Source: CAYTOJ01 sp964439415 (GTDB lineage Bacteria; Pseudomonadota; Alphaproteobacteria; Rickettsiales; CAZAGG01). From it: a stretch of DNA of 12,059 nt. The notes beneath the pieces were generated by a model. That model had not been told where the DNA came from. It saw only the letters and a list, made by a program, of their open reading frames with translations, and did no database searches. The DNA lies in the NCBI GenBank assembly GCA_964439415.1, contig CAYTOJ010000059.1, positions 1 through 12,059 of the forward strand, given 5' to 3'. Below are positions 1 through 5,854 of the stretch, in pieces; position 1 is the first letter of the stretch, and each line of letters opens with the position of its first letter. Both the position numbers and the translations under genes were made by a program.

Positions 1-8
1 CTCGGCTT

Positions 9-112
9 CCCCCACCGCCTGCGGGGGGGGGCTAGGGGGGGGAACCTTTCTTCTTTCCATAGTACCAACACATTCCCCCCCCCTTAATCCCCCCCCCCGC
101 AGGCGGTGGGGG
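9..112. repeat. GC-rich long inverted repeat with G and C runs
   Basis: Bases 9-30 and 91-112 are a perfect 22-bp inverted repeat. Pairing continues inward through the G run at 35-42 and the C run at 75-83, broken only by a small internal loop (CTA against TTAAT). The apical loop is about 32 nt (43-74). The outer G run (23-31) faces the C run at 89-98. Such a stem would be extremely stable as RNA or single-stranded DNA, and the two G runs could also form other G-rich structures. It lies in a gene-less stretch at the window edge, so its relation to an upstream gene cannot be judged. It may be a palindromic mobile repeat or a strong transcription barrier. It has no T tract of the classical terminator type. 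Confidence 0.8.
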
Positions 113-155
113 AGACAAGCAACGTACATCTAGACCAGCAGACCTGGGGAGTTAC

Positions 156-226
156 ATCTTTTATTTGTTAAGGGGGCGCAGGTCGCTACGCTCCAGCAAC
201 GTCAATTCTTGAAATGTGAGGAGTAT
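156..226 (+). repeat. Short copy of intergenic repeat family (matches 9347-9501)
   Basis: This segment matches two separated parts of the longer element at 9294-9501: the stretch starting ATCTTTTATTTGTTAAGG, then GCGCAGGTCGCTACGCTCCA, then the end TTGAAATGTGAGGAGTAT. The longer copy has 85 extra bases (9373-9457) between these parts, flanked by GCGCA direct repeats. It lacks the left inverted end present in the long copy. It is best read as a deleted or partial copy of a small non-coding mobile repeat. It contributes no open reading frame that I would support. Confidence 0.7.
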
Positions 227-257
227 AATCGGTAGATTATCTTTGGCCTTTTCTTGG

Positions 258-313
258 TTACTAAAAATTAGTGATTTGTAGCTATAGTAGCACTTCTGGC
301 TATAAACTATAAA
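258..313 (+). promoter_or_regulatory. Possible promoter/operator region of the MarR-type gene
   Basis: The 56 bases before the regulator gene are AT-rich. They contain a short inverted repeat, ACTAA-AAA-TTAGT at 260-272, with one further matching base pair outside (258 and 274). They also contain TATAGT at 283-288 and TATAAA at 301-306, which resemble -10 boxes. No well-spaced -35 element accompanies either. MarR proteins often bind a palindrome in their own promoter, so the inverted repeat is a candidate autoregulatory operator. That is inference only. Confidence 0.22.
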
Positions 314-784
314 TTGAGAAGGCTGGTGAGAGAAGAATATATAGGCACGATTTTACTCATTGAGCGTTTGCACAGACGTTTTCTGGATGTAGTAAAGGCT
401 GAATTGGACAGGGATAAAACGGAAGATATAAACAACGTTCAAACCCTTATATTATATAATATAAATACTGACCAGCTTACAATTGGCGAGCTAACCGCCA
501 GGGGTTATTATTTGGGTTCCAATGTTTCCTATAATGTGAAAAAGCTGGTGGAGAACGGGTATCTTCTGCAGGAGAAATCCCCTCATGATAAACGTTCCAG
601 CCGCATAAAACTGTCAGTTAAAGCACTGGCGCTGTGTGAGCGCATAGACGCTTTATATAATAAACACATTGGCGCACTCCCGGCCAGCGGGTTGTCTGCT
701 GATGAGCTGAAGAAACTAACCGCCTCCCTCACCAGATTGGAACGCTTCTGGAGCGATTGCATCAATTCCGCGTATAAGATGTAG
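314..784 (+). CDS. MarR-family winged-helix regulator, LdtR-like
   Basis: The product is a cytoplasmic DNA-binding regulator of about 150 residues. Residues 12-35 form an N-terminal helix (ERLHRRFLDVVKAELDR). A helix-turn-helix lies around 55-80, including the run TARGYYLGSNVSYNVKKLVE. The wing is at about 89-100, with SPHDKRSSRIKL. The GYYLGSNVSYN and D-R-S wing segments match what I recall of a MarR subgroup conserved in Alphaproteobacteria, to which LdtR, a regulator of cell-wall L,D-transpeptidase genes, belongs. The subgroup assignment is from memory. The frame opens at TTG 314; GTG 326 (giving MREEYIG) is an alternative start. Neither has a well-placed Shine-Dalgarno, although GAGAAGG lies only 3 nt before the GTG. 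The gene is followed by a palindrome and a sugar-phosphate transferase on the same strand. Confidence 0.82.
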   Translation: MRRLVREEYIGTILLIERLHRRFLDVVKAELDRDKTEDINNVQTLILYNINTDQLTIGELTARGYYLGSNVSYNVKKLVENGYLLQEKSPHDKRSSRIKLSVKALALCERIDALYNKHIGALPASGLSADELKKLTASLTRLERFWSDCINSAYKM

Positions 785-804
785 TGTCGTGCACACTCTC
801 TGAT

Positions 805-841
805 ATATACCTATCGCACTACAAGAGTGCGAGATGTATAT
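805..841. repeat. 15-bp-arm / 7-nt-loop palindrome, imperfect copy
   Basis: The left arm ATATACCTATCGCAC (805-819) is identical to that of the copy at 2839. The loop is TACAAGA. The right arm, GTGCGAGATGTATAT (827-841), has two mismatches to perfect pairing. It sits between the regulator and the membrane transferase and ends 22 nt before the TTG start of the latter. It could act as a weak terminator for the first gene, since a T-containing stretch follows on the plus strand, or influence translation of the second. It belongs to the same family as 2839-2875 and 5639-5675. Confidence 0.8.
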
Positions 842-863
842 TTACAAAATTATGAGTGAATAA

Positions 864-1832
864 TTGGTGTATTTTCTGCTTTTATGCCTGCTTATGTCAG
901 CGGCAGCTTCAGCCCTGGTTCTAATTCTACTGCGCAATATAAAACTGCTGGATAAACCTGGGGAGCGCAACAACCATACGCGCCCCACCCCAGTTGGCGG
1001 CGGAATTGGCTTTGTGCCGATTATCATACTGGGGCTATGGGCAGCGCCCGGTTATGTTGGCGGTGATAGTTTCTACGCACCCGGCTTTCTCCTCTCCACC
1101 ACCCTGCTGCTCATTACCGGGTTCGCTGATGATGTGCTAAGGCTCCCCGTCCGCGTACGGCTGGCGGCGCAGATTGCCGCCATAATCTTCGCATATCAGT
1201 CTCTATCAAACATATCGCTGTTTAATCTGCACCCGTATATCAGTTCAGCCTTGTTAGCTTTAAGCCTTATCTGGTTTATAAATTTATTTAATTTCATGGA
1301 TGGCGCGGATGGCCTGGCCACAATTGAGAGCATATCAATCGCCATAGGCATAGCAGGTTTAGCCACGCTTTTAAAATCGCCGGATTTAAGCTTATGCGCC
1401 CTAGTGGTAGCTGTGTGCATGATTGGTTTTCTGCCGTTTAACTGGAGTCCCGCCAGAATCTTCATGGGGGATGCCGGCAGCATATCACTCGGTTTTATCC
1501 TGGGTGTTTTATTGCTGGAACTGGCGCGGCGCGGCGCTATTGTTCCCGCCCTTATCCTGCCTGCTTATTTTGTGCTGGATGCAAGCCTGACTTTGATAAA
1601 GCGTCTGAAACGGCGAGAGAGAATATGGCAGGCTCACAGCACTCATGCCTACCAGATAGCAGTACGCAGCGGCTTTACCCATAGGGAAGTAGCTTCAATG
1701 GTGCTGCTGCTTAACATAACCCTGATTGCCCTTGCTGTTGCCGCATATAAATACCCAGGCTTTGAACTTGCTTTCCTGGCATTTGGCTACCTCACTGCCT
1801 GGCTGCTTATCACGCGCTTCCAGCGACAATGA
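864..1832 (+). CDS. Membrane sugar-1-phosphate transferase (WecA/TagO/WbpL group)
   Basis: This is a polyprenyl-phosphate sugar-1-phosphate transferase (MraY/WecA superfamily) that loads the first sugar of a polysaccharide onto undecaprenyl phosphate in the inner membrane. The protein has 322 residues with about ten hydrophobic segments. Family motifs appear in order: DKPGERNNHTRPTPVGGG at 30-47, the DD pair in GFADDVLRLP at 86-95, NLFNFMDGADGLA at 140-152, RIFMGDAGS at 198-206, and the cytoplasmic His motif HSTHAYQ at 258-264. The FMDGADG and HxxHAYQ forms fit the WbpL/WbcO-like group, which starts O-antigen or related glycans, better than MraY. The exact sugar cannot be read from the sequence. 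The start is TTG 864 or GTG 867, with only a weak GAG upstream. The stop lies two bases from that of the convergent 95-residue gene. Confidence 0.88.
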   Translation: MVYFLLLCLLMSAAASALVLILLRNIKLLDKPGERNNHTRPTPVGGGIGFVPIIILGLWAAPGYVGGDSFYAPGFLLSTTLLLITGFADDVLRLPVRVRLAAQIAAIIFAYQSLSNISLFNLHPYISSALLALSLIWFINLFNFMDGADGLATIESISIAIGIAGLATLLKSPDLSLCALVVAVCMIGFLPFNWSPARIFMGDAGSISLGFILGVLLLELARRGAIVPALILPAYFVLDASLTLIKRLKRRERIWQAHSTHAYQIAVRSGFTHREVASMVLLLNITLIALAVAAYKYPGFELAFLAFGYLTAWLLITRFQRQ

Positions 1833-1834
1833 CA

Positions 1835-2122
1835 TTATCTGGGATAATAAGAACCATTTCTATGCGCAACACTGCTATCAGCTAAATGGATTCTATTTTG
1901 GTGTTGTGTTTCAACAACATCCATTGCAAATCTAAGAGAGTCCATAGGATTTTTCCCTGCTCTAAAGCCAGAAATTGCAGCTTTTACAAAAGCTCCCAAC
2001 TGTGTATAAAAAGAAGCCCTACGGTCAGGATATTCTTCCTGTCCACTATGTCCAATTTGTTCCTGCAGCGTGGTTATAAGATCACTCAAGCCATCAGCTT
2101 CTTCCTGTTGACTGCGCACCAT
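1835..2122 (-). CDS. Small hypothetical protein, 95 residues
   Basis: I do not recognise this family. The gene is supported by a strong Shine-Dalgarno, AGGAG, 7 nt before the ATG (minus strand, GTCAGGAGAAGTATATG). It also fits neatly between the convergent transferase (2-bp gap) and yqgE upstream on the same strand. The product is hydrophilic, has no signal peptide or membrane segment, and is probably mostly helical. It has a Gln/Glu-rich N-terminal third (QQEEADGLSDLITTLQEQIG) and a middle section AFVKAAISGFRAGKNPMDSLRFAMDVVETQ that looks like two packed helices. It lies 130 bp after yqgE, so joint transcription is possible but not shown. Confidence 0.6.
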   Translation of the reverse strand: MVRSQQEEADGLSDLITTLQEQIGHSGQEEYPDRRASFYTQLGAFVKAAISGFRAGKNPMDSLRFAMDVVETQHQNRIHLADSSVAHRNGSYYPR

Positions 2123-2252
2123 ATACTTCTCCTGACTAATGACTCAAAAATACTTTCAGCATCTTAATGCTTTACCATTAAACTTTTATTTCAGCAAAAT
2201 TCCGCATCTAATATCTTTTCTGATTTCCGATTTCTGGCTTCAGGTTTCTGGT

Positions 2253-2828
2253 TCAAGCATGTCCCACCCGGCTGGAGAGTTTCGTCAGGTCAATCCCCAG
2301 AGATTCCGCGGTTTTCTGCCATTTGTCAGAATTGGGAATATTAAATATCAGCTCATACCTGGCGGGCACGGTGAGCCATGAGTTTTCCTCCAGCTCTTTT
2401 TCCAGTTGCCCGGCCTCCCACCCTGCATAACCCAGGGCGAGTATAGTATGGAGTGGCCCGCCGCCACCTGCAATATCGCGCAGAATCTCAGTGCTGGAGG
2501 TAATAGCGATATTATTGCCCATGCGTACAGTCTCCTCCCGCTCATAATCACCACTATGCAGAACAAATCCACGCGTAGGTTCCACCGGCCCGCCAAAATG
2601 TATCGGCACATCATTTCTGATATTATGCGGCTCAATGCGCAGCTGCTGCATGATATCCTTTATATCCAGGCCGTCTATCTTGTGATTGGTGATAATGCCC
2701 ATTGCCCCGGCGCTGTTATGGGCGCAAACATACACCACCGAGCGATGAAAGCAGGACTCAGCTATCAGTGGTGTCGCAACCAGCAACTGGCCTTCAAGAA
2801 AATTTGGCTTCGGATTATCTACTGTCAT
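2253..2828 (-). CDS. yqgE: YqgE/AlgH (UPF0301, DUF179) family protein
   Basis: This is a conserved cytoplasmic protein of uncertain biochemical role, named AlgH in Pseudomonas where it was linked to alginate regulation. From ATG 2828 it has 191 residues, the usual family length. Recognisable blocks are GQLLVATP near residue 13, VVYVCAHNSAGAMGIITN near 31-48, the FGGPVEPTRGFVLH block, LGYAGWEAGQLEKELEENSWL, and the C-terminal W..A..LGID..LSS..GHA. The frame stays open upstream to 3008, which would add 60 residues encoded by the intergenic repeat element. That extension has no family similarity, so the ATG at 2828 is preferred even though no clear Shine-Dalgarno precedes it. The hairpin at 2839-2875 ends only 10 nt before this ATG and covers the ribosome-binding area. 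Confidence 0.9.
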   Translation of the reverse strand: MTVDNPKPNFLEGQLLVATPLIAESCFHRSVVYVCAHNSAGAMGIITNHKIDGLDIKDIMQQLRIEPHNIRNDVPIHFGGPVEPTRGFVLHSGDYEREETVRMGNNIAITSSTEILRDIAGGGGPLHTILALGYAGWEAGQLEKELEENSWLTVPARYELIFNIPNSDKWQKTAESLGIDLTKLSSRVGHA

Positions 2829-2838
2829 TATTAACTGT

Positions 2839-2875
2839 ATATACCTATCGCACTTCAAGAGTGCGATAGGTATAT
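2839..2875. repeat. Perfect 15-bp-arm / 7-nt-loop palindrome upstream of yqgE
   Basis: The arms ATATACCTATCGCAC (2839-2853) and GTGCGATAGGTATAT (2861-2875) pair perfectly around the loop TTCAAGA. The right arm recurs alone at 3119-3133, where its partner is missing. The palindrome lies directly in front of yqgE, so in the yqgE transcript it would fold immediately before the start codon. On the plus strand it is followed by T-rich sequence (TATATCTTTTATGTTTT), but no plus-strand gene precedes it, so a terminator role is unlikely. Confidence 0.9.
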
Positions 2876-3104
2876 CTTTTATGTTTTGCGCATGGCCGCC
2901 AACCCAGCCCCATGCGCGTATATACTGCTCGCTACTTGCCTGCAAAGAATCCGCGCATCGGATACGCGAGCAGTATATCGTGCATACACAGCAAAATACA
3001 AGCTTCAAGCACCTTATTTGAGCATAAGAAATGACGCATGGAGCTGGAATGCCTGTCGTTTGTGGCTTTAGCGAAGGCGGTGCGGCTCCCTTGGTCGCAA
3101 GAAA

Positions 3105-3120
3105 ACTTCACTCCTGAAGT
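3105..3120 (-). terminator. leuA: Weak terminator-like hairpin after leuA
   Basis: Read on the minus strand, ACTTCA-GGAG-TGAAGT forms a 6-bp stem with a 4-nt loop, followed by TTTTCTT. It begins about 21 nt after the leuA stop. The stem is short and GC-poor, and it overlaps the right end of the composite repeat, so it may be incidental. Confidence 0.35.
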
Positions 3121-3141
3121 GCGATAGGTATATGTTACGCG

Positions 3142-4692
3142 TTAAGCCAGTGCCTGGCTTTTTTCCGCCACCATACGGCTTTGCAGTGTGCGTTTGTTGT
3201 TAAGGGCGTTTATATATGCCAGGACGGAGGCAACTAATACATCCATATCAGAGCCGTGGCCGTTGCTGATGGTATCTTCCCCAACCAGACGCACAGTTAC
3301 ATCAGCCTGTGAATCTGTGCCCTCGGTAATTGCCTGCACCTGATAAAGCTCCAGTTTTTCATCGTGCGGAATAAGCTTTTTGATGGCGTTGAATGCAGCA
3401 TCAATTATGCCCACCCCGCCGGATTCTACGCTTACATGCTCACCGTCTACATCCAGTTCCAGCTTTGCTATCGGTTTACTATGATTGCCGGATTCCACTT
3501 TTATATCCAGCAGGGCTATGCCGCTGTTGCTGCGGAATATCAGCGGGTCTACCAGTGCGGCAAGGTCTTCATCGTAAATGTCGCGTTTTTTATCCGCCAG
3601 TTCTTTGAATTTCTCGAAAACACGGTCAAGCTCTTCCTCAGTCAAATCAAAGCCGAGATCGGAGAGTTTGGTTTTCAGCGCAGATCTGCCGGACAGTTTG
3701 CCAAGCTTCAGATTATTCTTGGTAAGCCCTACTGATTCGGGGGTCATGATTTCATATGTTCCCGCATGGGCAAGCATTCCATGCTGATGAATGCCGGATT
3801 CATGGGCGAAGGCATTAGCGCCGACAATTGCCTTGTTCTTCTGTACAATAAACCCGGTTATTTGAGAAACCAGGCGCGATGTTTTAGTTATATTCTCACT
3901 TTTTATATCAGTATAAAATGGCAGTATATTATTGCGGACTCTTAAAGCCATAACTATTTCCTCCAATGCGGCGTTACCCGCCCGCTCACCCAGGCCATTG
4001 ATGGTGCATTCCACCTGACGGATTCCGGCATTAATTCCGGCCAGGGAATTAGCCACCGCCAAGCCTAAATCGTTATGGCAGTGGGATGAAAGCACGGCTT
4101 TATCTATATTGGGGACTCTCTCCTTCAGATTTCTTATGATTCTATAGTATTCATCCGGCACTGTGTAGCCCACGGTATCGGGGATATTAATAGTGGTTGC
4201 GCCTGCTTTGATAGCCGCTTCCACAGCGCGGCAGAGAAAATCGCTTTCCGTTCTGGTTCCATCTTCGGCTGACCATTCCACATCGTCGGTAAACCGCCGG
4301 GCGTGAGATACACTGGAGCGTATGGTATCCAGCACCTGTTCAGGTTCCATTTTCAGTTTGTATTTCATGTGCAGCGGGCTGGTGGACAAGAATGTGTGAA
4401 TCCGCCCGCGCCGGGCAGGTTTTATAGCCTCCGCGGCTGCTTCAATATCATCGTTCTTAGCGCGTGCCAGGCTGCAGACGGTGGCGTGTTTAACCGTCCG
4501 CGCAATTTCCTGTATTGCTTCAAAATCACCTTTGGATGAACGGGCAAAACCGGCTTCGATAACATCCACACCTAAACGATCCAGAGCCTCAGCAATAAGG
4601 AGTTTTTCCTCACTGTTCATTGCCGCCCCCGGTGATTGCTCACCATCGCGCAGTGTGGTATCGAATATTATGATTTTCTCCGGCTTGCTCAT
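3142..4692 (-). CDS. leuA: 2-isopropylmalate synthase
   Basis: This enzyme catalyses the first committed step of leucine biosynthesis, condensing acetyl-CoA with 2-ketoisovalerate in the cytosol. The protein has 516 residues, typical of the full-length bacterial type. The N-terminal TIM barrel opens with FDTTLRDGEQSPG (residues 10-22), where R15 and D16 are the expected catalytic and metal residues. The metal ligands H204 and H206 are in SSHCHNDLG, and N240 is in GLGERAGN. The linker region contains ESGIHQHGM and LGKLSGRSALKTKL. The final third is the LeuA allosteric domain, expected to bind leucine for feedback inhibition. A good Shine-Dalgarno (GGGGA) lies 7 nt before the ATG. The curlin-like genes are upstream on the same strand with an 83-bp gap and no obvious leader peptide or attenuator, so leuA probably has its own promoter. 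Confidence 0.97.
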   Translation of the reverse strand: MSKPEKIIIFDTTLRDGEQSPGAAMNSEEKLLIAEALDRLGVDVIEAGFARSSKGDFEAIQEIARTVKHATVCSLARAKNDDIEAAAEAIKPARRGRIHTFLSTSPLHMKYKLKMEPEQVLDTIRSSVSHARRFTDDVEWSAEDGTRTESDFLCRAVEAAIKAGATTINIPDTVGYTVPDEYYRIIRNLKERVPNIDKAVLSSHCHNDLGLAVANSLAGINAGIRQVECTINGLGERAGNAALEEIVMALRVRNNILPFYTDIKSENITKTSRLVSQITGFIVQKNKAIVGANAFAHESGIHQHGMLAHAGTYEIMTPESVGLTKNNLKLGKLSGRSALKTKLSDLGFDLTEEELDRVFEKFKELADKKRDIYDEDLAALVDPLIFRSNSGIALLDIKVESGNHSKPIAKLELDVDGEHVSVESGGVGIIDAAFNAIKKLIPHDEKLELYQVQAITEGTDSQADVTVRLVGEDTISNGHGSDMDVLVASVLAYINALNNKRTLQSRMVAEKSQALA

Positions 4693-4775
4693 GACTTATC
4701 CCCTATAGATTTTATATTGCTGCATTGCGGCAATTTTCGCAACTTAAATTGAAGGGATAAAGTGAGGCGGAACGG

Positions 4776-5090
4776 CTATTTATTGGACTGGCGGGAGTGG
4801 ATTTTTACCCCCCCTGAGCCGGATGAGATTATATGAATTGTACTGCCATTGTTGTCTCTCTGTTTAAGCTCAACAGTGGTATCCTGCTGGCAATAGATAG
4901 TGGCATCATTAATGTCACCCTTTTGCTCGTATGAAACCGCGCTGCAATCATTTTTATCTACCTGCAGTACATTGTTCCGGTCTTCCTGTTTAACTGTATG
5001 AGGCTTACTTGCAGCTTCAGCCTCACTTATGAATCCTTGTGAGGCTACAAGGGAGATAACAGTTGCTAAAAATGATCTGATTTTACTCAT
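4776..5090 (-). CDS. Small secreted curlin-like protein with two cysteines
   Basis: The product is 104 residues with an apparent Sec signal peptide (MSKIRSFLATVISLVASQGF, cleavage near ISEAEA at residue 26). The mature part carries a weak form of the curlin repeat. Q35, Q56 and Q77 fall 21 residues apart, and C67 takes the intermediate ladder position 11 residues after Q56 and 10 before Q77. Cys49 and Cys67 are the only cysteines and could form a disulfide after export. The end is Ser/Gly-rich and basic. The gene begins 15 bp after the stop of the 169-residue curlin-like gene, so the two are almost certainly cotranscribed. A minor subunit, nucleator or capping role is plausible by analogy with CsgB, but is not shown. 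The Shine-Dalgarno is weak. Confidence 0.68.
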   Translation of the reverse strand: MSKIRSFLATVISLVASQGFISEAEAASKPHTVKQEDRNNVLQVDKNDCSAVSYEQKGDINDATIYCQQDTTVELKQRDNNGSTIHIISSGSGGVKIHSRQSNK

Positions 5091-5105
5091 TGCAATAAGT
5101 CTTTA

Positions 5106-5615
5106 TCATGGAAGTTTGGTAATCACCGCTTTTGCACCATCGTGCTGCCGTACGGTGATATTAGTGTTGGCTTTTTGAGTCAGTGTTAGTTCGTTATTAT
5201 CTCCCGTCTGGCTGACATTGGCGGTTGAGCCGCCGCGCTGGCGAAGCGTTAATGCATTGTCACTTCCTATCTGGCGCAGGATAAGAACATCATCGCCGCT
5301 TTGCGTAATGTTGGCGGCGAGATTGGCTCCAATCTGTTGGGAGCTAATATAATTGCCGCCACCATTCTGCCGTAGTGTCATTGATATATCATAACCGGAT
5401 TGCTTTATGATCGCCTGGTCATCAAGACCCTGGGTTGCGGTAATATTCGTGTTACTACCCCTTTGTGCCGCTTCAAGGCTGGAACCTCCCCCTTGTACTA
5501 CCCTGACATTGCTGTCTGCTGCCACCTGGTCAATTTTCACCAGGTTTTCAGCGGATACGGCGCTGTCGCTAAGCAGTGCGAAAACAGAGGCTAAAACAAG
5601 GAGTGATTTTTTCAT
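5106..5615 (-). CDS. Curlin-like amyloid subunit, 169 residues
   Basis: A Sec signal peptide (MKKSLLVLASVFALLSDSAVSA, cleavage after A22) precedes a mature protein built almost wholly of curlin-type repeats. Glutamines stand at residues 30, 41, 51, 62, 72, 83, 94, 105, 115, 126, 136, 147 and 157, mostly alternating 11 and 10 residues apart. They are often followed by xGxxN, as in SQTGDNNELTLTQ and RQIGSDNALTLRQ. This is the signature of CsgA/CsgB-like subunits, which fold as a cross-beta solenoid of about 21 residues per turn and assemble as extracellular fibres. The length is close to CsgA and CsgB. I cannot say whether it is the major fibre subunit or the nucleator. An AGG Shine-Dalgarno precedes the ATG. 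A palindromic repeat lies 24 nt upstream, between this gene and the giant curlin gene. Confidence 0.85.
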   Translation of the reverse strand: MKKSLLVLASVFALLSDSAVSAENLVKIDQVAADSNVRVVQGGGSSLEAAQRGSNTNITATQGLDDQAIIKQSGYDISMTLRQNGGGNYISSQQIGANLAANITQSGDDVLILRQIGSDNALTLRQRGGSTANVSQTGDNNELTLTQKANTNITVRQHDGAKAVITKLP

Positions 5616-5638
5616 AAATTACCTGTTTCGTTTTTAAT

Positions 5639-5675
5639 ATATACCTAAAACACATGAAGAGTGTTTTAGGTATAT
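5639..5675. repeat. Perfect 15-bp-arm / 7-nt-loop palindrome with altered arms
   Basis: The arms ATATACCTAAAACAC (5639-5653) and GTGTTTTAGGTATAT (5661-5675) pair perfectly around the loop ATGAAGA. Compared with the copy at 2839, the inner arm differs (AAAACAC against TCGCAC-type bases), yet every change is matched on the other arm, so the stem is kept. It ends 23 nt before the start codon of the 169-residue curlin-like gene. Confidence 0.9.
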
Positions 5676-5825
5676 TGTTTATATGTTTGCGCATGGCCAC
5701 CAATCCAGCCCCATGCACGTATACACCCTAAAGCGGTTGCGTGGACGTTCGAGCGATGGGAAGAATATTTATACTGCTCGCAAATTAACTGCAACCAATC
5801 CACACTTTTAAAATGCGAGCAGTAT
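5639..5825. repeat. Composite intergenic repeat element, second copy
   Basis: This fills most of the 239-bp gap between the giant curlin gene and the 169-residue curlin-like gene. It shares with the element at 2839 the leading palindrome, a T-rich linker, the block GCGCATGGCC-CCAA-CCAGCCCCATGC (5689-5718), and a perfect 12-bp inverted repeat ATACTGCTCGCA/TGCGAGCAGTAT (5771-5782 with 5814-5825). Between the last two modules it has about 50 bases with no counterpart in the other copy. The right-hand terminal inverted end seen at 3119 is absent. It could uncouple expression of the neighbouring curlin genes by adding strong RNA structure. Confidence 0.72.
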
Positions 5826-5854
5826 CTCATCATATTGTTATAAATCAATTATTG

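Larger units (their letters stand above)
2839..3133. repeat. Composite intergenic repeat element (about 295 bp) between leuA and yqgE
   Basis: This fills nearly all of the gene-less stretch 2829-3141. Its two ends are the same 15-mer in inverted orientation: ATATACCTATCGCAC at 2839-2853 and its complement at 3119-3133. The left end is itself a full palindrome. Inside are a GCGCATGG/CCATGCGC hairpin (2888-2895 with 2910-2917) and a 13-bp inverted repeat ATATACTGCTCGC/GCGAGCAGTATAT (2920-2932 with 2966-2978). The same two modules occur in the same order at 5689-5825. This arrangement looks like a MITE-type or other non-autonomous repeat. It encodes no transposase. Confidence 0.72.

Noticed and set aside
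2406..2834. Plus-strand open frame of 142 codons opposite yqgE
   Set aside because: It lies antisense to a well-conserved family member and has no domain or start signal.
2839..2886. Plus-strand rho-independent terminator at the 2839 palindrome
   Set aside because: A T-rich stretch follows the stem, but both flanking genes are on the minus strand, so no plus-strand transcript is expected to end there.
2839..3133. CRISPR-like array from repeated palindromes
   Set aside because: The palindromes are few, irregularly spaced, and not separated by uniform spacers. No cas genes are present.
4693..4775. Leucine attenuator or leader peptide before leuA
   Set aside because: No short frame with clustered leucine codons and no terminator/antiterminator pair is visible in the 83-bp gap.
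5666..5848. Minus-strand 60-codon frame inside the composite repeat at 5639-5825
   Set aside because: It is wholly within the repeat. Its similarity to the yqgE upstream extension is explained by shared repeat DNA, not by a conserved protein.
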